Assembly: GCA_947044405.1 (NCBI GenBank)
Contig: CAMRHE010000028.1
Span: forward strand, 5,882,501-5,946,500
Reading direction: 5' to 3'
Length of the DNA: 64,000 nucleotides
Origin: Leptodactylus fallax
Lineage: Eukaryota > Chordata > Amphibia > Anura > Leptodactylidae
Part shown: positions 10,366-22,984 of the stretch, piece after piece
Layout: each line of letters opens with the position of its first letter
Position numbering within the stretch: position 1 is the stretch's first letter
Made by a program: the position numbers and the translations under genes
Notes under the pieces: model-generated
The model's database searches: none
What the model saw: only the letters and a program-made list of their open reading frames with translations
Told to the model about the DNA's origin: nothing

Positions 10366-11294
10366 TTAAAGGGAGTTTGTCACCAGACCCCAGCCATGCA
10401 GGTAGATAGGTTAGTGTCACCAGAGCCAGCATATCACCCCAGCCCTGCAGATAGATAGGTTAGTGTCACCAGAACCAGCATATCACCCCAGCCCTGCAGA
10501 TAGATAGGTTAGTGTCACCAGAGCCAGCATATCACCCCAGTCCTGCAGATAGATAGGTTAGTGTCACCAGAACCAGCATATCACCCCAGCCCTGCAGATA
10601 GATAGGTTAGTGTCACCAGAACCAGCATATCACCCCAGCCCTGCAGATAGACAGGTTAGTGTCACCAGAGCCAGCATATCACCCCAGCCCTGCAGATAGA
10701 TAGGTTAGTGTCACCAGAGCCAGCATATCACCCCAGCCCTGCAGATAGATAGGTTAGTGTCACCAGAACCAGCATATCATCCCAGTCCTGCAGATAGATA
10801 GGTTAGTGTCACCAGAACCAACATATCACCCCAGCCCCACAGATAGATAGGTTAGTGTCACCAGAACCAGCATATCACCCCAGCTCTGCAGATAGATAGG
10901 TTAGTGTCACCAGAGCCAGCATATCACCCCAGCCCTGCAGATAGATAGGTTAGTGTCACCAGAGCCAGCATATCACCCCAGCCCTGCAGATAGGTTAGGG
11001 CCACCAGAACCCAGTATATCCCCACAGCCCTGCAGATGTCAATATCTACTCCACCCTCCCCTCTCTACAGATTTCTATAGACATCAGCCATCTGAGACAT
11101 GTGACCTCCAGTCTGTCTAGAGATGGGTACAGCTGTGATTTTAAGAGTGAGGGGTAGTTTAGGAGAGGGAGGGGGAGCAGAGCAACAGCCTGATGAGAGC
11201 AGAAAGAGGTATTTCTCACTGATAGATATATTACAAGGTATTGCCTGTACTATATATTTATGCTAAGTTTGTTTAAATGACAGGGACTATTTAA
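10366..11294. mobile_element. TTAA-bounded MITE whose interior has expanded into a minisatellite
   Basis: TTAAAGGGAGTTTGTCACC at the left and TGACAGGGACTATTTAA at the right are partly complementary ends, each with TTAA. The sequence just inside the left end (CACCAGACCCCAGCCATGCA, GTAGATAGGTTAG) is clearly the progenitor of the 49-bp array that fills two thirds of the element. Confidence 0.55.
10387..11000 (+). repeat. 49-bp minisatellite, about 12 copies
   Basis: The unit runs AGCCCTGCAGATAGATAGGT, then TAGTGTCACCAGAACCAGCA, then TATCACCCC. Copies differ by single substitutions (AGAACC/AGAGCC, CCCTG/TCCTG) and the array decays at the right end near 10990. Confidence 0.95.
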
Positions 11295-12024
11295 TGCTAT
11301 GGCACAAAGTGTTAACTCTTTCAATGGCTTTTGTTGTCTTTTGAGATAATATATCACTATATATTTCTACAGTTCCTGCCACTAGGTGTCTCCCTCCATT
11401 CTATTTTGCTGTTCACTCCCTATTACTAGGAATGGTCTGTCTTTAGAAACCAAAAGGCTCAATAGGGAAGACAGGAAGTGGAGGGGGAAGGGGCAGGTCC
11501 CGCTTCACAACCTCTCCATATTTCCACACCTATCTGTTGCTCTGTGCTCCCTGTGTATACACTGCACATAGAGGAGTCTGCAGTTTCTCACAGCTCGCAG
11601 AGAGTGTAAGGAGAGTCTATCTACTTCTGACTAGCTACTTGTGTTATTGTTGATGGGAGGTTAGTCATAGACAGTAAGCAGCTTTCCTGGTTGTGCTCAA
11701 ATTTTCTTTATCTTTGTCAGGGGTCTTTTTAGCTATATCATTACCTGAAATTGGATTCAAGTGTTCCTGGATCCCCTATACTTGTGCATTTCTAGGTTAT
11801 TTCACAGTTATTTCTGGCAGAATTACATGTAAAGAAATCATTAGTAGTAGAAATAATAGATATAATGGATGAAGGAGAGGGCAGACTGCTGTTTTGCATT
11901 TGTAATGCAGCAGAAAAACTGATAGGACACCATGTGTGAAGGTTGTCATGCAAAACCTTGCAGATATTTCAACATTTTATGAAAACTTAGGTACAATTTA
12001 AATAGGGCAGTATATTCTTATGAC
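11295..12024. other. Unannotated spacer with weak repeat similarity
   Basis: Contains CCACTAGGTGTCTCCCTCCA-type sequence similar to other short frog-type repeats in the window (12965, 52975). No gene. Confidence 0.35.
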
Positions 12025-12315
12025 AGATCCACTTTAAATCGTCACTAAGTATTCAAAAAACCTTGCATAAATGAATAGTACATGTGATGATAGGAGACTT
12101 TGTAATTTATCTTATCAGAGGAAAATGCCTCTTTCTTCTCTTATCAGTCTGTTTCCCTGATCCCCCTTCTTCTGCTAAAATGATTTTCACTCTGAAAATC
12201 TCTGTTACATTTGTATTAACAGGGACTGCAGAAAACATGACTCAGATTACACATGTTTATAGAAGTCTGTAGAGAGGGGGGAATGAGCAAGAAGTGCAGA
12301 AGATAAGAGAAGTAA
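12025..12315. repeat. Degenerate family C fragment
   Basis: GATCCACTTTAAAT and GCATAAATGAATAGTACATG followed by GACTTTGTAATTTATCTTAT correspond to the left inverted repeat of the element at 40682. Copies differ by many substitutions. Confidence 0.5.
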
Positions 12316-12325
12316 GTCTAGCTTA

Positions 12326-12606
12326 GGGTGGGTTCACACTTGCGCCGGCACTCTGTCCACCGCAAATCCGACCTAAATTTCGGAAAACTGGATAGGGAAA
12401 GGTTTGCGAAGCTTTTCTTAAAAACCCATTCACTTCTATGGATTTTTAAAGCAATGTGTGGGTGTGCGCTTACAACCTCTGCACCACAAAGCCAGTTTTT
12501 TTCGTCGGACACAAAGTCCTGCATGCAAACCTTTCCCTATCCAGTTTTCCGACATTTAGGTCAGATTTGCGGCGGACGGAGTGCTGGCACAAGTGTGAAC
12601 CCACCC
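12326..12606. mobile_element. PIF/Harbinger-like MITE, second family
   Basis: Flanked by TTA at 12323-12325 and 12607-12609. The ends GGGTGGGTTCACACTTG and CAAGTGTGAACCCACCC are perfect complements. The arms run on through GGCACTCTGTCC, CAAATCCGACC and AACTGGATAGGGAAAGG, so nearly all 281 bp are palindromic. The overlapping ORFs on both strands are artefacts of this. Confidence 0.85.
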
Positions 12607-13539
12607 TTAGTGAGATGCTGGAGCTAAGTATGAGATTTCTTTAATAACAAAAGCTCTTCACTTACATCAGTACAAGTAAGTACTTCTCTGTGTATGTCCT
12701 GCATGGTCTTAGGGCTGTTTCTGAGAGAGAGACTGTTGTACAGCAGATTCTGTTATAAAAACTATGTGTTAGTCTGTACCCACCAACTCAGAGAGAAATG
12801 CAAACTAGAGACATAGAATGCAGAGGGGGAACATTCTCAATATTGCAAAATATGACTAACATAATGGTCAGATATAATGTTGCTACACACACTGCACTAT
12901 TGATTTATGCAAAGTTTATTCAAAGGTTATTATTATTATGGTTAGGAACGCTTTACATTATGGCTACCTGGAGCCACCACTAGAGGGATTATAGGCACTT
13001 ACTGCCCCCTGTACATTAAACACAAAATAACATAAACAGTATTCAGTTAGCTGGTAAGCTCCCCCTAGGGGTGACTGCAGGTAGTCATTATCTATTCAAT
13101 TACATCTATGTCTATACATAAGATTTGGAGCCATTTATCAGAAAAACAAAGCTCCACTCACTATAAAGATAGACAAGGAATTAAATCAGCACAGAATTCT
13201 GAAGCTAAGAGGGTAATTTTTTACATAAATTTTCTCGCCACAGTCTAAATATTGGAAGCAACAACCTACAAATTGCTGAACAGAATGCTGCATGTTCTCG
13301 CTAAAGTCTATATTATTATAATATATTGAGAAAATATCTTTTGACAGCATAAAGCGTGGTATAACAGGCATTGCACGCGCATGTTGTTACTATCAGACCA
13401 CTTGTTTAGACTGAATGCTCCAGGTAAAAGGAAGCCTGCGGGGGGCCAGAGATCCCTAATAGTAGTTATAAATCTGTTTTGTGTTCTTCTCCTCCTGTGC
13501 TTGATGGGGCCTTGGTTGAGCAAATCTCGATTAGTCTCA
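12607..13539. other. Spacer with a small inverted repeat at 12965-13085
   Basis: GGAGCCACCACTAGAGGG near 12972 is complementary in layout to CCCCCTAGGGGTGACTGCAG near 13062. The same motif pair recurs at 52980-53105. No gene seen. Confidence 0.45.
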
Positions 13540-13870
13540 CCGTGACGCCGCTGCCTTTGATTTCTATAACCTGGTTGCTGTGAAGTGTGTCAGTCTCTCT
13601 CAGCCCTGCTTGTAGCCAATTCTGCACCCTGTCATTTGCCGGGCTCTAATACCACGCTGTCTGGATGACTTTCCCCACGCTCCTGTCAGCTGATATTTTA
13701 AGGGCTTCATGAAATCATTTCCTTTGCTTTGCCACACTTCAAAAATATTTGTTAAATTAGACACTACGGGTCAACGGTTCACAAACGGCAAATAATGAGT
13801 TCTAAATTGGCATGTTACAGGAAATGTGCAGGTTTTCATGTGAAATAACATTACGAATACCAAATCTGAA
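13540..13870. other. Candidate conserved noncoding stretch
   Basis: Non-repetitive, moderately GC sequence with no ORF or palindrome, unlike the repeats around it. It includes GTCATTTGCCGGGCTCTAAT and GCTGATATTTTAAGGGC. Conservation is a guess from texture only. Confidence 0.25.
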
Positions 13871-14157
13871 AAGGCTTTTCTGTCAAATGTAGAAAGTTAG
13901 GTCCATGCAGTAAAGAGGCAAATTATCATTTATAAGATACCTTGACTGGCGTCTTGCCTGGATTTGTCACGTTGTTCCTTCCTAAAAAGTACGGCTATAA
14001 TATGTTGCAACGAACCAAAATTTTCAGAAGATTTTCTTAACGTGTTCCATTATACACAATTATATATGAGACTGACGTACTGATGTAGTCGAGGTGAGTT
14101 TGAAGTTGGAACTTTGATACTATTACTATCAGTAATTCTACCCAGGACCAAAGGAAA

Positions 14158-14197
14158 CATATATTATATTATATTATATTATATTATATTATATTAT
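14158..14197. repeat. (ATATT)n microsatellite
   Basis: About seven uninterrupted pentanucleotide units. Confidence 0.95.
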
Positions 14198-14303
14198 TTG
14201 AGTGTTATCAGGGTGCATGCAAAATTCTCAGGGGCAGGTGACAAATTCAGATGTGATGCAGATGCAATGATGTTATTTTTTTCTAGATGCTTATACAAAT
14301 AGG

Positions 14304-14306
<3 letters not shown>

Positions 14307-14345
<39 letters not shown>

Positions 14346-14346
14346 G

Positions 14347-14374
<28 letters not shown>
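14307..14374. repeat. (TA)n microsatellite with one ACCGTATA interruption
   Basis: Two runs of TA dinucleotides split by CCG near 14344; it adjoins the end of a family G repeat. Confidence 0.95.
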
Positions 14375-14377
<3 letters not shown>

Positions 14378-14545
14378 TTTATTTATATAGCTCCAACATA
14401 TTCTGCAGCACTTTACAAATCATAGAGGTTTAAGTACAAACAAAATGAGACATTACAGAGTAATAGCATACACAATAGGCACAATAGGAGTGAGGGTCCT
14501 TCTTGCAAAAGCTTACAATCTATGAAGTAGAAGGGGTGACACAAG
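14378..14545 (+). repeat. Interspersed repeat family G, copy 1
   Basis: ATTTATATAGCTCCAACATA, TTCTGCAGCACTTTACAAAT and AAGCTTACAATCTATGAA match 36497-36640 almost base for base. This is a familiar vertebrate sequence type (TTTATATAGCGCCAACATATTC); class unresolved, perhaps a SINE or LINE tail. Confidence 0.65.
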
Positions 14546-14764
14546 AGGTAGCAGAAGAGGTAGGTAGTCTAATATTTTATTATATTTTAAAACAAGTAAC
14601 TAAAAAGGGCCAATAGCAACACTTGGAATGGGGTCCTACTGTACCATGGACACTTTTACCACCAAGTTTAGAAAACAATATTATCATTTTGATTTTACCA
14701 ATGGGTAATGTAGAAAGTGATAGCACTACTGCCAGCACTCCACCTTCTGAACTGCTAATATCCT

Positions 14765-15545
14765 CACCTGCACAGGGATAATGTACACAGTGATGTCACA
14801 GTGCAGGGATAATACACACAGTGATGTCACAGTGCAGGGATAATACACACAGTGATGTCACAGTGCAGGGATAATACACACAGTGATGTCACAGTACAGA
14901 GATAATACACACAGTGATGTCACAGTGCAGGGATAATACACACAGTGATGTCACAGTACAGGGATAATACACACAATGATGTCACCGTACAGAGATAATA
15001 CACACAGTGATGTCACAGTACAGAGATAATACACACAATGATATCACAGTACAGGGATAATACACACAGTGATGTCACAGTACAGGGATAATACACACAG
15101 TGATGTCACAGTACAGGGATAATGTACACAGTGATGTCACAGTACAGAGATAATACACACAGTGATGTCACAGTACAGAGATAATACACACAGTGATGTC
15201 ACAATACAGAGATAATACATACAGTGATGTCACAATACAGAGATAATACACACAGTGATGTCACAATACAGGGATAATACACACAGTGATGTCACAGTAC
15301 AGGGATAATATACACAGTGATGTCACAATACAGAGATAATACACAGTGATGTCACAATACAAGGATAATAAACACAGTGATATCACAGTACAGAGATAAT
15401 ATACACAGTGATGTCACAGTACAGGATTAATACACACAGAGATGTCACAGTACAGGGATAATACAAACAGTGATGTCACAGTACAGGGATAATATACACA
15501 GTGATGTCACAGTACAGGGATAATAAACAGTGATGTCATATTATA
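14765..15545 (+). repeat. 31-bp minisatellite, about 25 copies
   Basis: The unit is CAGGGATAATACACACAGTG then ATGTCACAGTA. Every unit carries GTGATGTCAC, a near-palindrome resembling an ATF/CREB-type site. GGG/GAG and GTA/GTG variants are interleaved through the array. The array decays at about 15540-15640. Confidence 0.95.
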
Positions 15546-16643
15546 TGGATAAGAAAACAGTGACTTCAAAAAAACAAGTATATTAACATACACACAGTAA
15601 TGTTATAATTAAGGGATAATGTAAACAATGATGTCAAAGTGCAGGGGGAGGGGAAGCATCAATAATATAATTTCCAAATATTTGACCAGAAAATTAATTT
15701 GTATAATTTCGGCATAATGTGAATTTTTTCTTTTTTTTCTTTCCTAATAGTAAATGCTTGTAGATATATCCAGTATGTCTATACGATCTCTAATAGTAAT
15801 ATACATCAATATATAATTAGTATGTCCTATATAGTACAGAAATCCTATTTATTTCTACATGAGTCACAAACAGAGAGACGCCTGCTTCTGCTAGGGGGGT
15901 GATTCGTCATTGCCACAACCATTTAGCATTTTGCAAAATTACCAAACATTTTTTTTCCTTGTGAAAAATGAGAAAAACAAATGGGATTTATCATTCAAAC
16001 ACTCCCCATTTTTCAAAGACAAATCACGATGGTCAGACTCATGTATATTTAAATGAGCCAGGTACTTGTAATGAAGGCATCTCCAGTGCTAAGACAAATG
16101 ACGTACAAGTGAGAGGAATATATTTTCTTAGAGATGGCCTTAATCACATTATTATGGATTTGCCGGATATCGAAGTCCCACACTGGGGTGGATTTTTGCT
16201 CTTCTGTTGGGTCAGGATCATATTAAAAAATCATTTTAAATTCCACAATTTTTATAGGGAAACTCAATAAATACAACTGTTTGGCTGAAAACCTGCATCC
16301 TGTTCCATGGCTCTTTTATGGGTCGAACATTGACTTACACTGTGGCCTTCTATGCAGTAACATGCATAGTAAAGATTGAAGTGTGGATTTGACATTGCTT
16401 TTCCATGACCTTTGGGGCACTTTCCCCTTCTTTGCTAACAGTGGCAGGTTCTTGGCACCCAGTAATATGGATGGGACCCACTTGGGCCTTCTATTTCCAT
16501 GACTCCATTGTCTGCCTATTTGGTATGTAGGTCCTTGCACCTAAGGAGGGTACAAGAAGGAAATTTTTCTGCCTTGTAAAGGAGAACTGTTTGCATACTC
16601 TTCCCAGGGAGCATTGATGTAAAGATTCCCTGGAACAGATTTA
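15546..16643. other. Unannotated sequence
   Basis: The open frame 15968-16270 (100 codons) has no recognisable domain and neutral-looking composition, so I do not call it a gene. No repeat identified. Confidence 0.35.
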
Positions 16644-17072
16644 TTAAAGGGATTTTCCATTATCTGATTGACAGCCAGCCCATTCACAGATCAGATGTTT
16701 AGAGGTCCCTCCGATTTGTGTGCTATGCAGTGCACCGAGCCAGAAGTGGCAGGCACTCTGTGCCTTGTAGAGTGTAGTTACTGCAGCTCAGTTCCCATTA
16801 AAATCAATGAGAGCTTCAAGCAATAAGAGCATACAGTAGTTGCAGTACCCCAGTGGCACCATAACACAGTGGACAGCGCTAGAAGAAGGCTCTATCCACT
16901 GTCTACAGAGTTGCTTGGGTATTTTAACAGGAGCAGAGCTTCTCCTATTTGCTTCTCCTAAAGCACCCGAATTAGCTGACTGTGTGGAGCTCGGGTGTCA
17001 GACCCCAACCAATCAGATATTGATGACCTATCCACAGGACAGACAGGTCATCAGTATGAAAAATGTCTTTAA
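16644..17072. mobile_element. TTAA-bounded MITE (family E)
   Basis: TTAAAGGGATTTTCCATTAT at the left and ATGAAAAATGTCTTTAA at the right are imperfect complements with TTAA on both sides. The interior includes CAACCAATCAGATATTGATG, GACCTATCCACAGGACAGAC and TTACTGCAGCTCAGTTCCC, shared with 2533-2780. Confidence 0.65.
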
Positions 17073-17187
17073 AATTCCCAACCTCCATATTCTAACAATT
17101 GGTAGGATCTTGATATTGTCAAGATTTTACCTTTAAAACCAGTTGGGTTTAATATGTATATCCCATCAGGTGTTGTTGGAGGAGAGT

Positions 17188-17223
17188 AGGATCAGGCAGA
17201 TGGATTTCAATCTGCCTGATCCT
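17188..17223. repeat. Hairpin, part of family H
   Basis: AGGATCAGGCAGA pairs perfectly with TCTGCCTGATCCT around a 10-base loop. The same hairpin with more mismatches occurs at 22671-22710, followed in both places by TTTTGTT and an AGAAAAGCTG/CAGCTTTTCC-like block, so both are copies of one repeat. Confidence 0.7.
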
Positions 17224-20037
17224 TTTGTTGTCAGAGGAGAAAAGCTGCTCATCTGGCAACAGTTTGTTCTAATCCCCTATGTTCAAAATACATGCTGGGC
17301 TGAGTGTCTATGGCTATGATTATTTTTGGACGGATAGCTGTATGAATGAGGTGCATATGTTACTATTTAGGTCATATATATAAATATATGTATATGTAAC
17401 ATATTATATGCTGGATATTCTAATGGATGGCTGACCATGTGATGATTGACATGTATGGTTGAGTGTACCAGAATAAGAGTTCCTCTGGCAAACAGACTGG
17501 TGTCCTAAGTCGGAGATCCCCCTGCCCCCCTTTGGCCTCCTAAACAGCATATAAATAATATGCAGAAAAATTCTTAGCACCATGGACAGTGGGATAGTAA
17601 CAGAGAATACAAGTACTGAGCCTTGTGTACACTATAATACAGTATGTAGCTAAGTCCTCTTATTATAATGGGCAGGAGAGACGATCGTTGCGATGCAGGA
17701 AGAGCATTTAATATGTTCTAATTAAGAACACGGTAATGCGATGCACTGAACCGCGATAGCCCAATGCTTAGTGTTATATCCTCAGGAGGACTTTAACTGT
17801 ATGAATAAATCTAGCCCTAAGCTAATTGAGGGATATTTTTTGGGTGGTGGGGGTAATTAAAGGTTATACGGAGGAGTAACATACTTTCTATCTGGGTATT
17901 TGATAGTGTTAGTGACAGTGCTAAAATTTCCTCGGGAAACCAAGTCATGCTTCAAGATAGCTTTTAATATAGTCCACGGACTCTGCATCCATGAGCACTG
18001 AATTCTGTCACGTCGGGTATCCCGTCTTCCCGTTAAGGAGCATCATAGCTGAATTTGCCATCAACAGCCAAAATAATGTGACACTTCTGGAGTGATCTGA
18101 CAAATTAATTGATTTTCTGACTTCCAAAGGAAAAAATGTTTATCGGGCTACAATATGACTTGTGACAGCCACACATGAGGAAAGTGGTGATTCATATGGA
18201 ATTTTTAATAGTTTTTTTTTTCTTTGCACATTGTCCTCGGGTCACCTCATTGGGAGATCAAAAAGTGATGTCATGTACGGAAGGTTGTCAGGTTGACGCA
18301 ATTGTGGACATTATGATCAAAGTTTGGTTTGGTTTCAGGGTTAGGCCAGTTTGACAGGAGTGTAATACGGACACATTTCTGCATTCATAATATGGCTACA
18401 AATCCTGTCCCGAAAGCAAGTCTATTGACAAGTGGTGGGGTGGTATGCAATAGCATTAGGGTGACACCTACGTATCATGCAGGTGATGGACATACTAACG
18501 ACAACTAAGTATGGTTCCAAAGGGTTCTTTACCAATACTTGGAGGTGGAAGACCAACAGCTCATAGAATAGGACAATGCTATTGGGGCTACTTACAGTAG
18601 TTGAATCCCACCATCCACTCACCAGATTCTAGCACAATGTTTCACACTCTCCCCAACTTGGGACCTCTCCGGACTCTCTGTGAGTCTTCTTCCTCTGCAC
18701 ACCAACTGAACTGAGAACACCAACAACTGAGGCTTTACTATCCCATAACTCCCACGCTAAATGTGCCATCGGTAAGACCAGTGCCCTCTGCAGTTCCAGG
18801 GGTTTGTTGTACTCCACATTACACTTATAGTGTACCTTGTCATGTAGACATAAGGGGGGCCTCTATGTTGTGATATTAAAAAACTAGAGGCCCATAACTG
18901 TTCTGGTACAGGGGTCTTCAGATGTCTATCCCTGAGCAGAACTAAGAGTTCAAGGTGTTGACTTGGCCTTCAAATTCCCAGGTCTCACTATGACCAAACT
19001 TCTTTGAGATATATGGCCTTAAAGGTGGTCTTGCAGGACTTAAAGGATCTGCTGGTTATATATTGGTGCCAGATGCCACAGGACACCATGACCTTTACAT
19101 CTTTACCTGATGATGGACCTCAGTTCATGAACCTTTACGAAGAGTAGTTGAGTAGCCCTACGATTCATTCTAAACTGGGGGGGTTTTTTTTGTAATCTGA
19201 TTGTTTCCTATTTTATATGAAGTATTTTATATAAATATTTCTGAATCTTTTTACTGAATAATATATATTATGAGATCGATGATTTCTATAATGTTTATTT
19301 TTATATTAATGTTTTGCTTTATTTGCTCTAATTTATTTTTTAATTTAATTGTAATTTTTTTTTTTTTTTTAACAATCTCTAAGCCTGAGAAACCATACAG
19401 AGGTGTCTGTCTACAGTAGTGCAAGATGTGTGTCCTCATTGCCGTCATGAATATAACTGCCACAATGTGCTGTATATATAGCAGTCATATAGGAAAAGTG
19501 GGAGATAATGTGCCGGCACAGTAATGGGCGGTGAACTAGACACGGGCTCATTTTTCAAATCATGTCATCTCCAAGGTTTGAATAAAATGCAATGGCGAGA
19601 ATGAGCCGGGATTTATCTCCGCCATTATCATTTGCCTCCTCAGCTTTATTTGTGTTGACTTGTACGGTCTAAAAAGATGACAGTCTCCTTGCCCGTGAAT
19701 CAGTCAGAGTGATAATACATAGCATATTACACTGTTGCTGACAGCTTCTGTACTCCTGGCTGGCATATGAAAGGGAAGCATCTCTTTCCGTCATTTCAAA
19801 TGCTATAATCTGACAGAATAAAGAATCTGGCAGAGGGGACATCACAATCCCTGTCTGTTACAATTTTAGAACGTAAACCACAGTTTCTAGGATCTCTTGT
19901 CCAAGAATGAATATCCTTTAAAATTTAATTTTTACTATATTTTTATTATTATTTTTATTATTTATATTGTAATTTTTTTATATATTTTTTTTTTCTTTTA
20001 GTTTTTGCCTCTTCTTTAATTCCTTTTTGCTTTAATG
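17224..20037. other. Long unannotated unique stretch
   Basis: No gene. AT-rich sequence at 19150-19380 with poly-T. The part at 19480-19830 is non-repetitive and mixed in composition and could hold conserved noncoding sequence. Confidence 0.35.
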
Positions 20038-20215
20038 AAATAATAGACAGTGAGGTTCACTAGATTTCCTGCTTGCTGTCAAAGCAGCTTTGACCCATTC
20101 AAGCATGGATTTCACAAGACCTTCTTGATCGTTGGCAGGTTGTGGCTCCATGGATTGGACTTGTTTTTTCAGCACATCCCACAGATGCTTGTTCGAATAA
20201 AGAGCTGTAAAATTT
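20038..20215 (-). pseudogene. Tc1-like transposase C-terminal remnant
   Basis: On the minus strand one frame reads KHLWDVLKKQVQSMEPQP, then GLVKSMLEWVKAALTA, ending at a stop near 20038. This resembles the region after the third catalytic residue in Tc1-like transposases (family pattern PIEHLWDVL, then GLVESMP). The PIE part with the catalytic glutamate is degraded, and no N-terminal domain or terminal inverted repeat is seen. It is a fragment of an old insertion. The match is by eye from family knowledge. Confidence 0.45.
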
Positions 20216-20670
20216 TTGTGATTGTAAGGGTACGAAGGATTAACCTCCTTTTTACGTGAAGATCCGTAAATTTGTTAACCATGGTGAGATGCCCAGAGCA
20301 GCCAGTGGTAGATAGACCTGTGGTTCAGTGAAGATAACCACAACCAAAACAGGTGGCTGTTGGTTGGGGCAAGAGGTGCCCAATAGAGCGCTATTCAGTA
20401 CTATTCAAGCAGATCTTTGAGTGACAACCCACATTAGAGATATGTCATTCCAGATGTGGAAGAGACAGTAGAGGGTGAGGTAACCCCCTACATTAATTTG
20501 TTTCCCACTTTCCGGCAGTCCAGAGATACGACAGTTAATTTCAGCTAATTTCATTGTTTTGTAGACCCAAGTTCCCCAGGTTGAGACAAGGGGGGTGTGC
20601 GTAGAGAAAAATAAGGGTCAATTTTGCTGGTGTGGGAATTGAGCCAGGAATTGTTGGGGATGACAATGGA
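20216..20670. other. Unannotated spacer
   Basis: No gene. Probably includes more of the decayed transposon, but no end could be placed. Confidence 0.3.
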
Positions 20671-21155
20671 TTAAAGGGTTTGTCAAGGCAAAATTGAACA
20701 ACCCCTTTAACTTTTAAATCAGCCAGGGCCAGTGAAAAAAATAAAAAAAATTCATACTCACCTGTCCCCAATGCTCCGGTGTCCTCCCGACGCGGTCCGG
20801 TCCTTCTGCTATGGCGTCTTCTCGAAATGAAACTGCTCAGTGGCTGTGATGTCACAGATCCCTCCCGCTGAGGCCGCTGATTGGCCTTAGTGGTCACGTG
20901 ACCGCTGAGGCAAATCAGCGACCTCAGGAAGAGATCCATGATGTCAAAGGTAGTCACATCGCTTGCCCTTTGCTGAGTGGTTAATCAATGAAACTCTGGA
21001 AGAGACGCGTTGAGCAGAAGGACTAGAACGCACCGGGAAGACACCGGAGCATCGGGGACAGGTGTGTATGAATTTTTTTTTAATTTTTTTTCACCGCCCC
21101 CAGCTGATTTAAAAATTTAAGGGGTTGTCCATTTTTACCTGGACATCCCCTTTAA
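20671..21155. mobile_element. TTAA-bounded MITE family B, complete copy
   Basis: TTAA lies at both ends (20671-20674, 21152-21155). Terminal inverted repeats extend about 55 bp: CAACCCCTTTAACTTTTAAA on the left against TTTAAAAATTTAAGGGGTTG on the right. The GC-rich core contains TACTCACCTGTCCCCAATGC and GTCACGTGACCGCTGAGGC and itself has palindromic arms. A second copy is at 33263-33604; the core recurs inside the hAT element (about 25200-25440) and at 53730-53870. Confidence 0.8.
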
Positions 21156-22826
21156 CCATAGGGGAAATGTAAAGGGGTGAAGGACACTCTGACCACTCTG
21201 TAACTATACAAGCCCATATGTATCAAGCTGCAATACACCGTGGGCATTAACCACTCCAATGTTACAACAGTTTCTATTACAGTAGCTTTTCTATTGGATT
21301 GGACCAGACAGGCTATACTTTGCTCCCTATACATATCAATGTACCCATGATCCTAATACCGGATCACCATTTGCCCATCCTTGGACCACTTTTGGTAGGT
21401 GAGTACTAACCACTGGAACACCCTACAAGACCCAGTACTCTAGCCATCCAAATTTGACCATTGTCAAAGCATCTTAGATCCTTACGCTTTCTCACTTTTC
21501 CTGCTTCCAACTCATCAACTTCAAGAACCGACTGTTCACTTCTTGCCTAATACGGTGTCCCCCACCACTTGCCAGGCACCATTGTTACAAGAAAATGAGT
21601 CTTATTCACTTTACCTGACACAAGCAGATAGTGTGTGAATGGCGAGTCAGTTATTAGACATTAGTTTTATAGGTGAAATGTGCTAAAAAAATGTGTTAAA
21701 CCTTGTGGCCAATAACCAGGTCAATAACATTTTTTTAAACCTTTGGGCACGCTATATGGCCATGTGAATACATAGCACACCTGCCCATAACTGGCGTGGA
21801 TTTCGGGCATCATTTACCCCAGTAGGCTGGTATAAATGATCATAAATCTAACGGGGCAGATATTTCCACCCACACCTTGTCCCTTGCCATGTCCCCTTTC
21901 AGAAAAGTGTGTGAGGGTGTCATAACAGAGGTAAAAGACAATTCTTGCACAAAACCATAATTTGCACAAAATATTGCAACTTTTTCATGCTTTGCACGGA
22001 AGAAAATTGTCATGACAAAAATATTGTTTTTTCAGTATAAAAATATAAGAAAGAACTGTCTGAATATATTTTTTAACACATTGAGGTTTGTATTGTATTT
22101 GTAACACTCTGCCGATTCATTACGTGACACCACAGAATGTAACCCACAGCATAGAGTAAGATGACATATTATTAATTTTATGGGTTACATGTTCTATATG
22201 ATATTCTGAAGACTATCTTGAAAACTAGAGGTTCAGTACATGGATGACAGGACGGGGCGGCAGAGGTTGTGCAGACATTGGGGTGAATGATTTTAGCAGT
22301 AGAATTAATAATGACCTGATCTGATGGCCGTCTCTGGTGAGGAAGGCCAATTAACGTAGAACTGGAATAGTCAAGATATTATGGGATGTGAGAGATAGCA
22401 CGATGATGTATGGCAGCATGGATGAAAGGAATGGATTATACCCTGCAAAATGTGGTCAGCAGTCACCTGGTTAACCTGCTTCATGTTAGGCCAATTTATT
22501 ATTATAGAAAAAGAGGTTTTATTGTAGGTAGAAGAGTAGAGTAGACATATCTGTAAAATGATACAGAGCATATAGGTGACCTTTGGCATAAGAGGAATGT
22601 GAGTCAAATCAGCCGACCGCCTAATGTATATGGAGGTGTCCCAACTCTCCCTCAACATGTCAGTGGAGAGAAGGATCAGGCTGTTGGCTTTCAATATGTC
22701 CGATCCTTTTGTTCTGCGAGGTACCAGGCTGCAGCTTTTCCGCTCCCCTCATTCAGAACACTGCCTGGTTGAGCCAAGTTGTAGTTGCATGGAAGAGTTG
22801 TCAACTGAACAAGTGCTAGTGCCAAC
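21156..22826. other. Unannotated sequence
   Basis: No gene recognised. Includes the family H hairpin at 22671-22710. ORFs under 110 codons have no domain. Confidence 0.35.
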
Positions 22827-22925
22827 TTAAGGCTAAGACCACATGTAGCGGGCCACAGCGAAAAATTCTGCATTGGTTTCCTCTGCGGACTTTGTACTTC
22901 CATTATACCAATAGGGAAACCACCA
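22827..22925 (+). mobile_element. Harbinger-like MITE fragment, third family
   Basis: TTAAGGCTAAGACCACATGT then GCGGGCCACAGCGAAAAATT is the left half of a family whose right half (CCGCTGCAGCCTGCTACGTG, ACGCCTTAGCC) occurs at 39960-40002. Only one end is present here. Confidence 0.45.
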
Positions 22926-22984
22926 ATGTTTCCGTAGGTATAATTAACAAGAGCCAGACCCCAGAGTATAATAATCGTTCATGC

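Noticed and set aside
10387..15545. Possible CRISPR-like arrays (regular repeats of 49 and 31 bp)
   Set aside because: Units are contiguous with no unique spacers, and the setting is vertebrate; these are minisatellites.
20541..20957. 138-codon minus-strand frame
   Set aside because: Overlaps the end of the TTAA MITE at 20671-21155; composition reflects the MITE and its palindromic core.
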